The translations under genes were made by a program, and so were the position numbers. DNA of 35,634 nt from Pseudomonas fluorescens (GTDB taxonomy: Bacteria; Pseudomonadota; Gammaproteobacteria; Pseudomonadales; Pseudomonadaceae): assembly GCF_000802965.1 (NCBI RefSeq), contig NZ_JSAK01000032.1:45550-81183 (forward strand). The letters run 5' to 3'. Position 1 is the first letter of the stretch. Every line of letters begins with the position of its first letter. The notes under the pieces are model-generated. The model saw nothing but the letters and a program-made list of their open reading frames with translations. It did not search any database and was not told the DNA's origin. Shown here in pieces: positions 14,933 to 23,516 of this stretch.

Positions 14933-15370
14933 ATGACCTTTGTGCTGGCTCAATGGCTGGTGACGGTGTTTGCGGTGATCAGCCTGATACATGTGTACTG
15001 GGCGTTAGGTGGCGAATGGGCGGCCGTGGCGGCGGTGCCGCAGGTGCCGGTGGAGGGCGGCGAGCGATTGCGACCGGCCTTCAAGCCGCGAGGCTGGATC
15101 ACGCTGGTGGTCGCGGGGGCGTTGTTTCTGATTGCCTTGTTGGTCTGTCTGCGAGTGGGCTGGTGGATGCCGGCGGTGTCCCATTGGTCGCTGCAATGGA
15201 TCATCAGCGCGATTGCGCTTCTGTTGTTTGCCCGGGCTATCGGTGATTCGGAGCTGGTGGGTTTCTTCAAGGAAGTCAAAGGCTCGAAGTTCGCCCGACT
15301 GGATACCTGGGTGTATTCGCCGTTGTGTGTGGTGTTGGGTGCGGGGTTGTTGGCCGTTGCCTGGGTCTGA
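14933..15370 (+). CDS. DUF3995 membrane protein
   Basis: 145 residues from the ATG at 14933, which has CAGGA about 9 bases upstream. An earlier ATG at 14897 lies at the REP border and is less likely. Four hydrophobic segments (about 3-24, 52-73, 85-103, 124-143) make it an inner-membrane protein. LIHVYWALGGEWA near the start and FARAIGDSELVGFFKEVKGS then FARLDTWVYSPLCVVLG near the end are the DUF3995 signature. Function unknown. It is flanked by REPs on both sides and stands alone. Confidence 0.87.
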   Translation: MTFVLAQWLVTVFAVISLIHVYWALGGEWAAVAAVPQVPVEGGERLRPAFKPRGWITLVVAGALFLIALLVCLRVGWWMPAVSHWSLQWIISAIALLLFARAIGDSELVGFFKEVKGSKFARLDTWVYSPLCVVLGAGLLAVAWV

Positions 15371-15377
15371 GGGAAAG

Positions 15378-15460
15378 CAAAAGATCGCAGCCTTCGGCAG
15401 CTCCTACATTGGATTGCGTATACCTGTAGGAGCTGCCGAAGGCTGCGATCTTTTGATCTT
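15378..15460. repeat. REP pair, AAAAGATCGCAGCCTTCGG type
   Basis: Near-perfect inverted copies of AAAAGATCGCAGCCTTCGGC and AGCTCCTACA with a short AT-rich loop (TTGGATTGCGTATAC). It separates the convergent DUF3995 gene and antiporter operon and may serve as the 3' hairpin of both. Confidence 0.93.
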
Positions 15461-15464
15461 TGTT

Positions 15465-15827
15465 TTAGCTCCCGCTCTCAGTCCGACGACTCGAAACCTC
15501 CGCCGGCACATCATCCCCCGCCATGCGTTTACGAAACAACGCCGCCCGCGCCAGCAACAACGTGGTCACCGGCACGGTAATCGCCAGCAAAATCGGAATC
15601 AGCCAGGCGTGCAACACCGGCCCGGACTTGAGCGCCGAAAAGTAAATGATCGAAGCCAACGCTACACACCACGCGCCCAGCGTCGAGGCCAGGGCCGGCG
15701 GGTGCATGCGCTGGAAATAATCCTTCATTCGCACCAGGCCGATGGCACCGACCAACGCAAACAGGCCGCCGAGTACCAACAGGATCGCCACCGGGAGTTC
15801 CACCCACAGAGACAGTTCAGCGTTCAT
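15465..15827 (-). CDS. shaG: Mrp/Sha cation:proton antiporter subunit G
   Basis: 120 residues with three membrane helices (about 9-30, 45-65, 72-94). LVGAIGLVRMKDYFQRMHPP then ALASTLGAWCVALASIIYF is the MnhG/PhaG signature. Last gene of the operon; its start overlaps the shaF stop by ATGA. The subunit is one of the small membrane partners of the antiporter, which exchanges cytoplasmic Na+ (or K+) for protons. Also called mrpG/mnhG/phaG. Confidence 0.93.
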   Translation of the reverse strand: MNAELSLWVELPVAILLVLGGLFALVGAIGLVRMKDYFQRMHPPALASTLGAWCVALASIIYFSALKSGPVLHAWLIPILLAITVPVTTLLLARAALFRKRMAGDDVPAEVSSRRTESGS

Positions 15828-16102
15828 TCGATCACCTCGCCACGCAGCAGGAATTTCGCCAGGGCAAACGAGCCGACGAAGCCGAACAATGCGATCAGCA
15901 GCGCCGCCTCGAAGTAGGTGTCACTGGCATAGCGAATGCCCAGCGTCAGCATCATCAGCATCGCGATGATGTACAGGTAGTCCAGCGCCAGAACCCGGTC
16001 CTGTGCCGACGGCCCCTTGAACAGGCGGATCAGGGTCAGGATCATCCCCAGCGAAAAGAGGAAAAGACTCAGCAGAATTGCGTTCGACAGCAGGGCGCTC
16101 AT
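15824..16102 (-). CDS. shaF: Mrp/Sha antiporter subunit F
   Basis: 92 residues, three membrane helices (about 6-27, 38-58, 64-84). The conserved LIRLFKGPSAQDRVLALDYL motif identifies MnhF/PhaF; the aspartate there is family-typical. Overlaps its neighbours on both sides by four bases, so expression is coupled to shaE and shaG. Also called mrpF/mnhF. Confidence 0.93.
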   Translation of the reverse strand: MSALLSNAILLSLFLFSLGMILTLIRLFKGPSAQDRVLALDYLYIIAMLMMLTLGIRYASDTYFEAALLIALFGFVGSFALAKFLLRGEVIE

Positions 16103-16587
16103 TCGAATATCTCCATCAATGGCCGCTCGTAAGTCGCCTTGAAGTGCTCGATGAACAGCGCTTCATCGTCCAGATCGAAAACGTGCAGCAACAGAACGCT
16201 GCGGTCCAGCGCCAGCTCCGACCAGACCGTCCCGGGCACCACCGTGCAGATCATCGACAGCGTCGCCAGTCCATTGGCATCGCGCAGGTCCAGCGGCACC
16301 TTGATGAATCGCGAGCGCGGCGGGCGACGACCGGCATTGAGCACGCCCCAGGCTACAGCGAGGTTGGACATCACCACATCGCGACCGACCACCAGGAACA
16401 GGCGCAGGATCACCCCCGGTCGACGGATGCGGATGGGCAGCGGGCGTAACTTGCGCATCATCAGCGGCGCACAGAACCCCAGCACGGCGCCCAGCAGCAA
16501 GTTGCCGGGGCTCATCGAAACGTTAAGTACCAGCCACAGCAGCCACAGGGCTAGCGACAGCCACGGCGCAGGAAACAAGCGCCTCAT
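16099..16587 (-). CDS. shaE: Mrp/Sha antiporter subunit E
   Basis: 162 residues from the ATG at 16587, which overlaps the shaD stop as ATGA; a longer frame reaching 16773 is only a shadow of shaD. Two closely spaced hydrophobic segments at about 7-40, then a soluble domain with SNLAVAWGVLNAGRRPP, MICTVVPGTVWSEL and LLLHVFDLDDE, the MnhE/PhaE signature. Required structural subunit of the antiporter. Also called mrpE/mnhE. Confidence 0.93.
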   Translation of the reverse strand: MRRLFPAPWLSLALWLLWLVLNVSMSPGNLLLGAVLGFCAPLMMRKLRPLPIRIRRPGVILRLFLVVGRDVVMSNLAVAWGVLNAGRRPPRSRFIKVPLDLRDANGLATLSMICTVVPGTVWSELALDRSVLLLHVFDLDDEALFIEHFKATYERPLMEIFE

Positions 16588-18269
16588 GGTTGCACCTCCA
16601 GCAGCGCAGCCCTGGCTTCCGGACTCGGAACCGCCCGCGTACCCAGCACGGCCATCACGTATTGCTGCGGGTTGTTCAAGGCGTCGGCGGCCGCCTGGGT
16701 GTAGCGCAACAGCGGCTCGGCCTTGAACGTCAGCAGGATGCTCAAGCCCAGCAACGCGAAGATCGGCACGCACTCAAGCCGTCGCAGGATCGGCGACGGC
16801 CGTTCTTGCGGCGTCCAGAAGCGCTGGATGCCCAAACGCGAAAAGGCGACCAGAGACGCCAGCCCGGAAAGAATCAGCAGCGCCAGCAAACCCCACGCCG
16901 CATTCGAGACCGGTTCCTCACTGCCGTTGCCCAGCCCCAGCGGATTGAGCAGGGCGCTGAGCAGGCTGAGTTTGCCGATGAATCCGGAGAGTGGCGGCAT
17001 ACCGATGATCAGTAGTGCGCAGGCAATGAAGCTCAAACCGAGGAAAGCCATTGTCCAAGGAATCACCTGGCCGACCACGGCTTTCTGATCGTCGTCGAGG
17101 TTGATGCCTTTGGCCGGATGCAGTGATTCCAACGGCCGAGGCAGCATCTCGTTTTCGTCTTCCAGCGGGATTTCGTTGGCCGAGCGCGAACGTTCGATCA
17201 ACTCGGCCAGCAGGAACAGCGCGCTCAACGCCAGGGTCGAGCTGACCAGATAGAACAACGCCGCGCCAATCAGGTTGGGCTGGGCGAAACCGATGGCCGA
17301 CAGCAGAATCCCCGCCGACACCAGAATGCTCAGGCTGGCCATGCGTTCCAGACGTTGCGCGGCGAGGATTGCTACGGCTGCGCAGACGATGGTCGCCATG
17401 CCGCCGTAGATCAGCCATTCTCCACCGAAATACGCCGATGCCCCGGCCTGCCCGGAGAACAACAGGGTCCAAAGGCGCAGAATGGTGTAGATGCCGACCT
17501 TGGTCATGATCGCGAACATCGCCGCCACCGGTGCGCTTGCCGAAGAATAGGCGGGCACCAGCCAGAAGTTCAGCGGCCACATCCCGGCCTTGGCCAGGAA
17601 GGCGACGGCCAAAATGCCCGCGCCAGCGTGCAGCAGGCCGCGATCGGCTTCCGGCACCAGCGGGATTTTCAGCGCCAGGTCGGCCATGTTCAGCGTGCCG
17701 GTCACGCCATAAATGAGCGCCGCGCCAATCAGGAACAGTGTCGAGGCCAGCAAGTTGATCGAGATGTAATGCAGGCCCGACGACACCCGCGCCCGACCCG
17801 AACCGTGCAGCATCAAACCGTAGGACGCCGCCAGCAGCACTTCGAAAAACACGAACAGGTTGAACAGGTCCGCGGTCAGGAACGCGCCATACAACCCCAT
17901 CAACTGAATCTGGAACAGCGCGTGGAAGCTGGAGCCGGCACTGTCCCAGCGCGCCATGGCGAACAGCAGCGCGCTGACGCCGATGATCCCGGTCAACACC
18001 AGCATCAGCGCCGACAGGCGATCGACCACCAGCACCAAACCGAACGGCACCTGCCAGTTGCCCGGCAGGTACACGCCGATGGAGCCGGGAACGCCAGTGG
18101 TCTGCGTCCATTGCAGCAGCACAACGGAAATGCCCAGCCCCAGCAAACTGGAGAACAGGTTGATTTTGGCTTTGAGCGGACGATGTTTCTCGCCGAGCAT
18201 CAGCATGATGGCGGCGGTCAGCAGCGGCAGCAGAATCGGTGCCGCGATCAGGTGCGTCATGGCATTCAT
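16584..18269 (-). CDS. shaD: Mrp/Sha antiporter subunit D (proton-translocating)
   Basis: 561 residues, about 14 membrane helices, homologous to the NuoM/NuoN antiporter-like subunits of complex I. The key glutamate in LFNLFVFFEVLLAASYGLML and the lysines in AFLAKAGMWPLNFWLVPAYS and MTKVGIYTILR are the residues of the proton path. Start overlaps the shaC stop by ATGA. An unusual charged loop (RSRSANEIPLEDENEMLPRP, about residues 370-390) sits between two helices. Also called mrpD/mnhD. Confidence 0.95.
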   Translation of the reverse strand: MNAMTHLIAAPILLPLLTAAIMLMLGEKHRPLKAKINLFSSLLGLGISVVLLQWTQTTGVPGSIGVYLPGNWQVPFGLVLVVDRLSALMLVLTGIIGVSALLFAMARWDSAGSSFHALFQIQLMGLYGAFLTADLFNLFVFFEVLLAASYGLMLHGSGRARVSSGLHYISINLLASTLFLIGAALIYGVTGTLNMADLALKIPLVPEADRGLLHAGAGILAVAFLAKAGMWPLNFWLVPAYSSASAPVAAMFAIMTKVGIYTILRLWTLLFSGQAGASAYFGGEWLIYGGMATIVCAAVAILAAQRLERMASLSILVSAGILLSAIGFAQPNLIGAALFYLVSSTLALSALFLLAELIERSRSANEIPLEDENEMLPRPLESLHPAKGINLDDDQKAVVGQVIPWTMAFLGLSFIACALLIIGMPPLSGFIGKLSLLSALLNPLGLGNGSEEPVSNAAWGLLALLILSGLASLVAFSRLGIQRFWTPQERPSPILRRLECVPIFALLGLSILLTFKAEPLLRYTQAAADALNNPQQYVMAVLGTRAVPSPEARAALLEVQP

Positions 18270-18610
18270 TCTTTAGGCTCCCGGCCATCCACATGGTCGG
18301 TGCCGGTCAGGCCTCGGGAGGCCAGCAGGACCACCAGGAATAGCGCGGTCATGGCGAAGCTGATCACGATGGCGGTCAGCACCAGCGCTTGCGGCAGCGG
18401 GTCGGTGTAATGCAGCAGATCCTGCGGCACGCCATCCTTGATGATCGGTTCCTTGCCGATGAACAAACTGCCCATGCTGAAGATGAACAAGTTGACGCCA
18501 TAGGACAGCAGGCACAGGCCCATGACCACTTGGAACGTCCGTGGGCGCAGGATCAGCCAGACGCCGGACGCGGCGAGGACGCCGATGGCGATTGCGATGA
18601 CTTCTTCCAT
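18266..18610 (-). CDS. shaC: Mrp/Sha antiporter subunit C
   Basis: 114 residues, three membrane helices, homologous to NuoK. FQVVMGLCLLSYGVNLFIFS and DPLPQALVLTAIVISFAMTA are the MnhC/PhaC motifs. The ATG shares one base with the shaA stop (TGATG). Also called mrpC/mnhC. Confidence 0.95.
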   Translation of the reverse strand: MEEVIAIAIGVLAASGVWLILRPRTFQVVMGLCLLSYGVNLFIFSMGSLFIGKEPIIKDGVPQDLLHYTDPLPQALVLTAIVISFAMTALFLVVLLASRGLTGTDHVDGREPKE

Positions 18611-21528
18611 CAGACGGCTCCCTTGGCTGTAACGGGTTTAGGCTGGCCAGCGGTTTTGTGGCCGCGGACCGATTGGTGGGCGAGGGCGGTGAGGATCAAC
18701 AGCGTCGAGCCGACCACCACGGCGTACACGCCGACGTCGAAGAACAGCGCACTGGCCAGGTGAATGTCGCCCAGCACGGGCAGGTCAAAATGCCAGGTGT
18801 GGGTGGTCAGGAACGGATAGCCGACGGCCATGGCGCCCAGGCCCGTGACCGTGGCGAACAGCAGGCCGACGCTCATCCAGCGCAGCGGGCGCAGGCTCAT
18901 TTGGGCCTCGACCCATTGGGTGCCGGCGACCATGTATTGCAGGATGAATGCCACGGACATCACCAGCCCCGCGACGAAACCGCCGCCCGGTTGGTTGTGC
19001 CCGCGCATGAACAGGTAGAACGACACCACCAGCGCAATCGGCAACAGCAAACGCACCAGCACCGCCGGCACCATCATGAAGCCGAGCGCGGTGTCGCTGG
19101 CGTGACGCGGGTTGACCAGGTCGGTGACGACATCGGGCGCCAACAACCGCTGTTGCGCCGGCAATTGCAGGCTTTCTTTCGGTGGGCGGAAGCGACGCAG
19201 CAGGGCGAACACAGTCAGGGCTACCGCCGCCAGCACGGTGATTTCACCGAGGGTGTCGAAGCCACGGAAGTCCACCAGCATCACGTTGACCACGTTGCTG
19301 CCGCCGCCTTCAGGCAGGGCGCGGCTCAAGTAGAACGAGGAAATGTCGTTCGGCGTTTGGCGCGTCAGCATGGCGTAGGACAGCAACGCCATGCCGCCGC
19401 CGACCACGGTCGACAGCAGCAAGTCGCGGATACGGCGGATTCGTGCCTTGCGCAGGCTGCTCGGCAACGGCGAAACCTCTTCGATCCGTCGCGGCAACCA
19501 GCGCAGGCCCAGCAGGATCAGCACCGTGGTCACCACTTCGACCACCAGTTGCGTCAACGCCAGGTCTGGCGCAGAGAACCAGACGAAGGTCACGCAGGTC
19601 ATCAGGCCGCAGACGCTGACCATGGTCAGGGCGGCGAGACGGTGATACTTGGCCTGGTACGCGGCACCGAGGGCGCAGGCAATTGCCAGCAGCCAAAGGA
19701 TGACGAACACGATCGAGCCCGGAATCTTCGGCCGGTCGCCCCAATGCAAGCTGCTGTGCAGCATCGGGATCAGCCCGGCCAGCACGGCGGCGAGCACCAT
19801 CAGGAACAATTGGGTTTGCAGACGCCGGGTGCTGATCCGTCGCTCCAGACGCCGGGCCAGGCGCATCTTGATCACGAGGATTCGTTCGAACAGGCGCTTG
19901 CCGTTGAGCCGGCCAATCAGCGGCGGGTAGTGGAAGCGCCCGCGCTTGAGTTGATTGCGCAGCAGCAGGTACAAGACGATGCCGCCGGACATGGCGATCA
20001 GACTCATGATCATCGGTGCGTTCAAACCGTGCCAGATGGCCAGGCTGTACTCCGGCAGCGTGCCGCCTACGACCGGTTGCGCGGCAGCGGCGAGCAACGG
20101 GCCAACCACTTGCGCCGGGAAAATCCCCACCACCAGGCAGGCGAACACCAGCAACTCCACCGGCGCGCGCATCCAGCGCGGCGGCTCGTGCGGGGTGTGG
20201 GGCAGGTCGGTAGCGGTGGGGCCGAAGAACACGTCGACGGTGAAGCGCAGGGAATAGGCGACGCTGAAAGTCCCGGCGATGGTCGCGACAATCGGCAGGG
20301 TCATCTCGACCCAGGCGGTCGCGTTGATGAACACGGTTTCGGCGAAGAACATTTCTTTCGACAGGAAGCCGTTGAGCAGCGGCACGCCGGCCATCGAGGC
20401 GCTGGCGACCATGGCCAGGGTCGCGGTGAACGGAATCAGCTTGAACAGGCCATTGAGCCGTCGAATGTCGCGGGTGCCGCTTTCGTGGTCGATGATCCCG
20501 GCGGCCATGAACAGCGAGGCCTTGAAGGTGGCGTGGTTGAGAATGTGGAACACCGCGGCCACGGCGGCCAGCGGACTGTTCAGACCCAACAGCAAAGTGA
20601 TCAGGCCCAGGTGGCTGATGGTCGAGTACGCCAGCAAGCCCTTGAGGTCGTTCTGGAACATCGCGCAATAAGCGCCGAGCAACAGGGTGCAAGCCCCGGC
20701 GCCGCTGACGATGTAGAACCATTCTTCACTGCCGGACAGCGACGGCCACAGCCGTGCCAGCAGGAATACCCCGGCCTTGACCATGGTCGCCGAGTGCAGA
20801 TAGGCCGACACTGGAGTCGGCGCGGCCATGGCGTGGGGCAGCCAGAAGTGGAAAGGGAATTGCGCACTTTTGCTCAGAGCGCCGATCAGGATCAGGGGTA
20901 GCAGGATGGGATAAAGGGCATGTGCGCGAATCAGATCGCCGGCGGCCAGGACCTTGTCCAGGTCATAGCTGCCGACCACATGGCCGAGCAGCATGACCCC
21001 CGCCAGCAGGCATAAACCGCCCGCGCCGGTGACCATCAGCGCCATGTACGCGCCGCGTCGCGCGTCGGCGCGGTGGTGCCAGTAGCCGATCAACAAGAAC
21101 GAGAAGAGGCTGGTCAGCTCCCAGAAAAACACGATCTGGATCAGGTTGCCGGAGATCACCAGCCCGAGCATGGCGCCCATGAACGCCAGGAAAAACGCGA
21201 AGAACCGCGGCACCGGATCGTCCGGCGACATGTAGTAACGGGCGTACAACGACACCAGCGTGCCGATGCCCAGGACCAGCATCGAGAACAGCCAGGCGAA
21301 GCCGTCCATGCGCAGGACGAAGTTCAAGCCCAGGCTGGGCAGCCAGAAAAATTCTTCGCGGATCACGCCGCCATGGGCGATTTGCGGGTACAGGAGGGCG
21401 ACCTGAACGGTGCCAATCAAGGCGACCATGCCAGCCAACAGCGATTCGGTGTTACGTGCGTTGTGTGGCAGCAGCGCGGCCAGACAGCTGCCTATAAAAG
21501 GCAGAAGCAGTAGAACTATCAGGGACAT
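18610..21528 (-). CDS. shaA: Mrp/Sha antiporter subunit A with fused subunit B
   Basis: 972 residues. The N-terminal two-thirds is the NuoL-like antiporter core (FFWELTSLFSFLLIGYWHH with its key glutamate, then HAMAAPTPVSAYLHSATMVK with the lysine). The last 160 residues (from about 809) are a complete MnhB-like domain: FMRGHNQPGGGFVAGLVMS is diagnostic. This A+B fusion marks the group-2 Mrp operon of proteobacteria (order A/B-C-D-E-F-G), known as sha in P. aeruginosa and pha in rhizobia, where it serves Na+ tolerance and pH homeostasis. First gene; the ribosome-binding site before 21528 is weak and no promoter stands out in 21529-21668. Confidence 0.95.
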   Translation of the reverse strand: MSLIVLLLLPFIGSCLAALLPHNARNTESLLAGMVALIGTVQVALLYPQIAHGGVIREEFFWLPSLGLNFVLRMDGFAWLFSMLVLGIGTLVSLYARYYMSPDDPVPRFFAFFLAFMGAMLGLVISGNLIQIVFFWELTSLFSFLLIGYWHHRADARRGAYMALMVTGAGGLCLLAGVMLLGHVVGSYDLDKVLAAGDLIRAHALYPILLPLILIGALSKSAQFPFHFWLPHAMAAPTPVSAYLHSATMVKAGVFLLARLWPSLSGSEEWFYIVSGAGACTLLLGAYCAMFQNDLKGLLAYSTISHLGLITLLLGLNSPLAAVAAVFHILNHATFKASLFMAAGIIDHESGTRDIRRLNGLFKLIPFTATLAMVASASMAGVPLLNGFLSKEMFFAETVFINATAWVEMTLPIVATIAGTFSVAYSLRFTVDVFFGPTATDLPHTPHEPPRWMRAPVELLVFACLVVGIFPAQVVGPLLAAAAQPVVGGTLPEYSLAIWHGLNAPMIMSLIAMSGGIVLYLLLRNQLKRGRFHYPPLIGRLNGKRLFERILVIKMRLARRLERRISTRRLQTQLFLMVLAAVLAGLIPMLHSSLHWGDRPKIPGSIVFVILWLLAIACALGAAYQAKYHRLAALTMVSVCGLMTCVTFVWFSAPDLALTQLVVEVVTTVLILLGLRWLPRRIEEVSPLPSSLRKARIRRIRDLLLSTVVGGGMALLSYAMLTRQTPNDISSFYLSRALPEGGGSNVVNVMLVDFRGFDTLGEITVLAAVALTVFALLRRFRPPKESLQLPAQQRLLAPDVVTDLVNPRHASDTALGFMMVPAVLVRLLLPIALVVSFYLFMRGHNQPGGGFVAGLVMSVAFILQYMVAGTQWVEAQMSLRPLRWMSVGLLFATVTGLGAMAVGYPFLTTHTWHFDLPVLGDIHLASALFFDVGVYAVVVGSTLLILTALAHQSVRGHKTAGQPKPVTAKGAV

Positions 21529-21668
21529 AGGCTTCTAATCTGCGGAAGTTTGTGAAGCATCATACGTGCCAGCTCCCGGATCGCCAAACGCCAAGCTGTC
21601 GCAGAATCCTACACGGTAGACGGAAAAGTCTTGCTTCACATTGATTCAGGGATATGGATTCCGTCAGT

Positions 21669-21750
21669 CCCGCCCCCACAGGATTCGTGTTGTACACAAA
21701 ACTCATGTACACATCCAAACCCTGTGGGAGCGGGCTTGCCCGCGATAGCG
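21669..21750. repeat. REP, TGTGGGAGCGGGCTTGCCCGC type, one arm truncated
   Basis: CTGTGGGAGCGGGCTTGCCC then GCGATAGCG is intact at 21722-21750; the opposite arm is reduced to CCCGCCCCCACAGG. The loop holds two TGTACA palindromes 15 bases apart (about 21691 and 21706). It lies between the divergent-from-nothing 5' end of shaA and the 3' end of the EamA gene. Confidence 0.75.
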
Positions 21751-21778
21751 ATTTTTAAATCACTGCTGACGCCAAGCC

Positions 21779-22714
21779 TTAACCCTGGGTTTCCCGCTCC
21801 AGATCTTCCGCCGCCGAGACAGCCTTACCCTTGGTCTTCAACTCACTGACAATCACCGCCGCCACAATCAACCCGGCCCCTAGCAACGCAATCGCTGGCA
21901 AACGCTCCCCGGCGATTCGCCCGACAATCCCGGCCCACACCGGCTCACCGGCATAAATCAAGGTTGCCCGGGTCGGTGAAACACTTTTCTGCGCCCAGTT
22001 CATCGCCACCTGGATCGCCGCACTGGCCGCGCCCAGTCCAAGCGCACTGCACAACAGCAGCCAGGAAAAGTCCGGAATGTGTTCCTGAGTCGGCACTACC
22101 ATCAGGAACGACAAAACCGAAGTCACCGCCAATTGCACCACGGTCACCCGCTTCACATCGACTTGACCGGCGAAGTTGCTGATCAGAATGATCTCTGCAG
22201 CAATGGCGATGGCGCTGATCAACGTGGCGATTTCACCGGGACTGAAGTTCAACGCCGCGCCGGAAGGCCCCGACAGCAGTATCAACCCGGTAAAGGCCAA
22301 CATGATCCCGATGCTCGGCATCAGCCCCGGACGACGCCCCAGCACCAGCCATTGCAGCAACGGCACGAAGGGTACGTACAACGCGGTGATGAACGCCGAC
22401 TGGCTGCTGGGAATGCTCTGCAACCCGACCGTCTGCAAGCCGTAACCGAGCATGATTGCCACGCCGATAAAGGCGCCGGCCTTGAGTTCGAACAGGGTCA
22501 GATCCCGCAGGCTACGCCACGAGAACAGGGCGACGATGATCGCGGCGGCGGCAAAGCGCAGGCCGACGAAAAACATCGGGCCGCTGACGGTCATTGCATG
22601 CTGGACCAGCAAAAAGGTCCCGCCCCACACCATGGTGATCAGCACCAGCACGCACTCAGCCTTGCTGAGCCGCAGGAAACGGGAAGAAGCCTGGGAGGAG
22701 TTCGCCGACGTCAT
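21779..22714 (-). CDS. EamA/DMT-family transporter
   Basis: 311 residues with about ten hydrophobic segments in two EamA repeats (first containing LITMVWGGTFLLVQHAMTVS, second containing ISAIAIAAEIILISNFAGQV and AMNWAQKSVSPTRATLIYAG). Drug/metabolite transporters of this type export amino acids or other metabolites; substrate unknown. The ATG at 22714 is used; the frame continues upstream to 23167 but only across the divergent regulator gene, where it is a shadow. The Shine-Dalgarno is weak. It is divergent from an XRE-cupin regulator, an arrangement that suggests ligand-controlled export. Confidence 0.9.
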   Translation of the reverse strand: MTSANSSQASSRFLRLSKAECVLVLITMVWGGTFLLVQHAMTVSGPMFFVGLRFAAAAIIVALFSWRSLRDLTLFELKAGAFIGVAIMLGYGLQTVGLQSIPSSQSAFITALYVPFVPLLQWLVLGRRPGLMPSIGIMLAFTGLILLSGPSGAALNFSPGEIATLISAIAIAAEIILISNFAGQVDVKRVTVVQLAVTSVLSFLMVVPTQEHIPDFSWLLLCSALGLGAASAAIQVAMNWAQKSVSPTRATLIYAGEPVWAGIVGRIAGERLPAIALLGAGLIVAAVIVSELKTKGKAVSAAEDLERETQG

Positions 22715-22720
22715 GATCTT

Positions 22721-22804
22721 GCACACTATTTGAGGGGGACGCACAATGCGCCGGAAGTTGGGCAGTATACTGCGCAGCACCACCAAGTGAGCAATATAGT
22801 GCAC
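22721..22804. promoter_or_regulatory. Shared promoter/operator region of EamA and XRE-cupin genes
   Basis: The 72-base gap between the divergent genes carries a perfect 12-bp palindrome GCAGTATACTGC (22762-22773). On either side lie related inverted elements, GCACACTATT (22721) and AATATAGTGCAC (22793). TATACT at 22766 could also be the -10 of the regulator promoter, giving a very short leader before its GTG. Autoregulation by the XRE protein is the simplest reading. Confidence 0.5.
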
Positions 22805-23362
22805 AAAGATTCCTCGCCACGGGCTTCGGTCCTCCAGCACGTCAGCCAGAACATTCGCCGTTTGCGCCATGCCGCGGATATGAGCCAGACCGCGTTGGCG
22901 GAAAAGTCCGGTGTCAGCCGGCGGATGCTGGTAGCCATCGAGGCCGGCGAAAAGAACGTCAGCCTGACCACCCTCGACCGTGTGGCCGAAGCGCTGGACG
23001 TGGCATTCAGCGACCTGATCCAGGCTCCCGATGTGCGCGACCATAGCCGCATCAACGAGTTGGCCTGGGCCGGTACGATCCCCGGGAGTAAAGCGGTGCT
23101 GCTGGCCAAGGCCAACGCTACCCGCGAAGTCGAACTCTGGGAATGGCGCCTCGAACCAGGCGAGCATTACCCTTCAGAGCCGGACGCCGATGGCTGGAGC
23201 GAGCAGTTCTACGTCTTCGAAGGCTGCCTGACCCTGATGGTCGGTGATCTGCCGCACACCATCAGCGCCGGTGAGTTCTTCATGTTCGCCAGCAACCAGC
23301 CGCACTCCTATCGCAACGATGGGCCGGTGGCGGTGCGGTTCGTGCGTAACGTGGTGATCTGA
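22787..23362 (+). CDS. XRE-family regulator with C-terminal cupin domain
   Basis: 191 residues from GTG 22787 (start residues M-SNIVHKDSSPRA). The helix-turn-helix (about 16-72) contains IRRLRHAADMSQTALAEKSG then VSRRMLVAIEAGEKNVSLTT; a cupin_2 fold (about 115-187) contains EPGEHYPSEPDADGWSEQFY and HTISAGEFFMFASNQPHSYR. This HTH-cupin class senses a small molecule in the cupin and controls adjacent metabolic or transport genes. No clear ribosome-binding site precedes the GTG, and GTG 22799 is an alternative. The larger upstream frame is antisense to the EamA gene and is not real. A small hairpin CTGTTG-GCCCAT-CAACAG immediately follows the stop. Confidence 0.88.
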   Translation: MSNIVHKDSSPRASVLQHVSQNIRRLRHAADMSQTALAEKSGVSRRMLVAIEAGEKNVSLTTLDRVAEALDVAFSDLIQAPDVRDHSRINELAWAGTIPGSKAVLLAKANATREVELWEWRLEPGEHYPSEPDADGWSEQFYVFEGCLTLMVGDLPHTISAGEFFMFASNQPHSYRNDGPVAVRFVRNVVI

Positions 23363-23379
23363 CTGTTGGCCCATCAACA

Positions 23380-23502
23380 GTGACGATCAAGTCCGCGTCC
23401 ACGGCCTGCGTCCTCGATACCGGTCGGGTGGTGTTGTCCGGCGGCGCCAGCGAGCTGCTGGCCCGGGGCGATCTGCATGATTTCTATCCAGGTAAACACT
23501 GA
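23380..23502 (+). pseudogene. Remnant of an ABC transporter ATP-binding protein (3' end)
   Basis: A 40-codon open stretch ends ACVLDTGRVVLSGGASELLA then RGDLHDFYPGKH and a stop. This is the characteristic C-terminal tail of ABC ATPases of the LivF/UrtE kind (VL-x-TGR-VL-SG-x-x-ELL). Nothing upstream in the 17 bases after the regulator stop continues the protein; Walker A, signature and Walker B are all absent. It is therefore the end of a deleted gene, and lies 14 bases before the flavoprotein start. A deletion that removed an ABC operon up to this point is the simplest explanation. Confidence 0.65.
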
Positions 23503-23516
23503 TCAGTGAGAACGGC

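Noticed and set aside
18658..20901. Open frame of 747 codons antisense to shaA
   Set aside because: Shadow of the antiporter gene. The product is dominated by Gln, His, Arg and Glu and lacks a ribosome-binding site and any motif.
22079..22786. Upstream extension of the XRE-cupin frame
   Set aside because: The extension runs antisense through the EamA gene; the domain begins right after the GTG at 22787.
22715..23167. N-terminal extension of the EamA frame
   Set aside because: It is antisense to the XRE gene, and the transporter fold begins just after the ATG at 22714.
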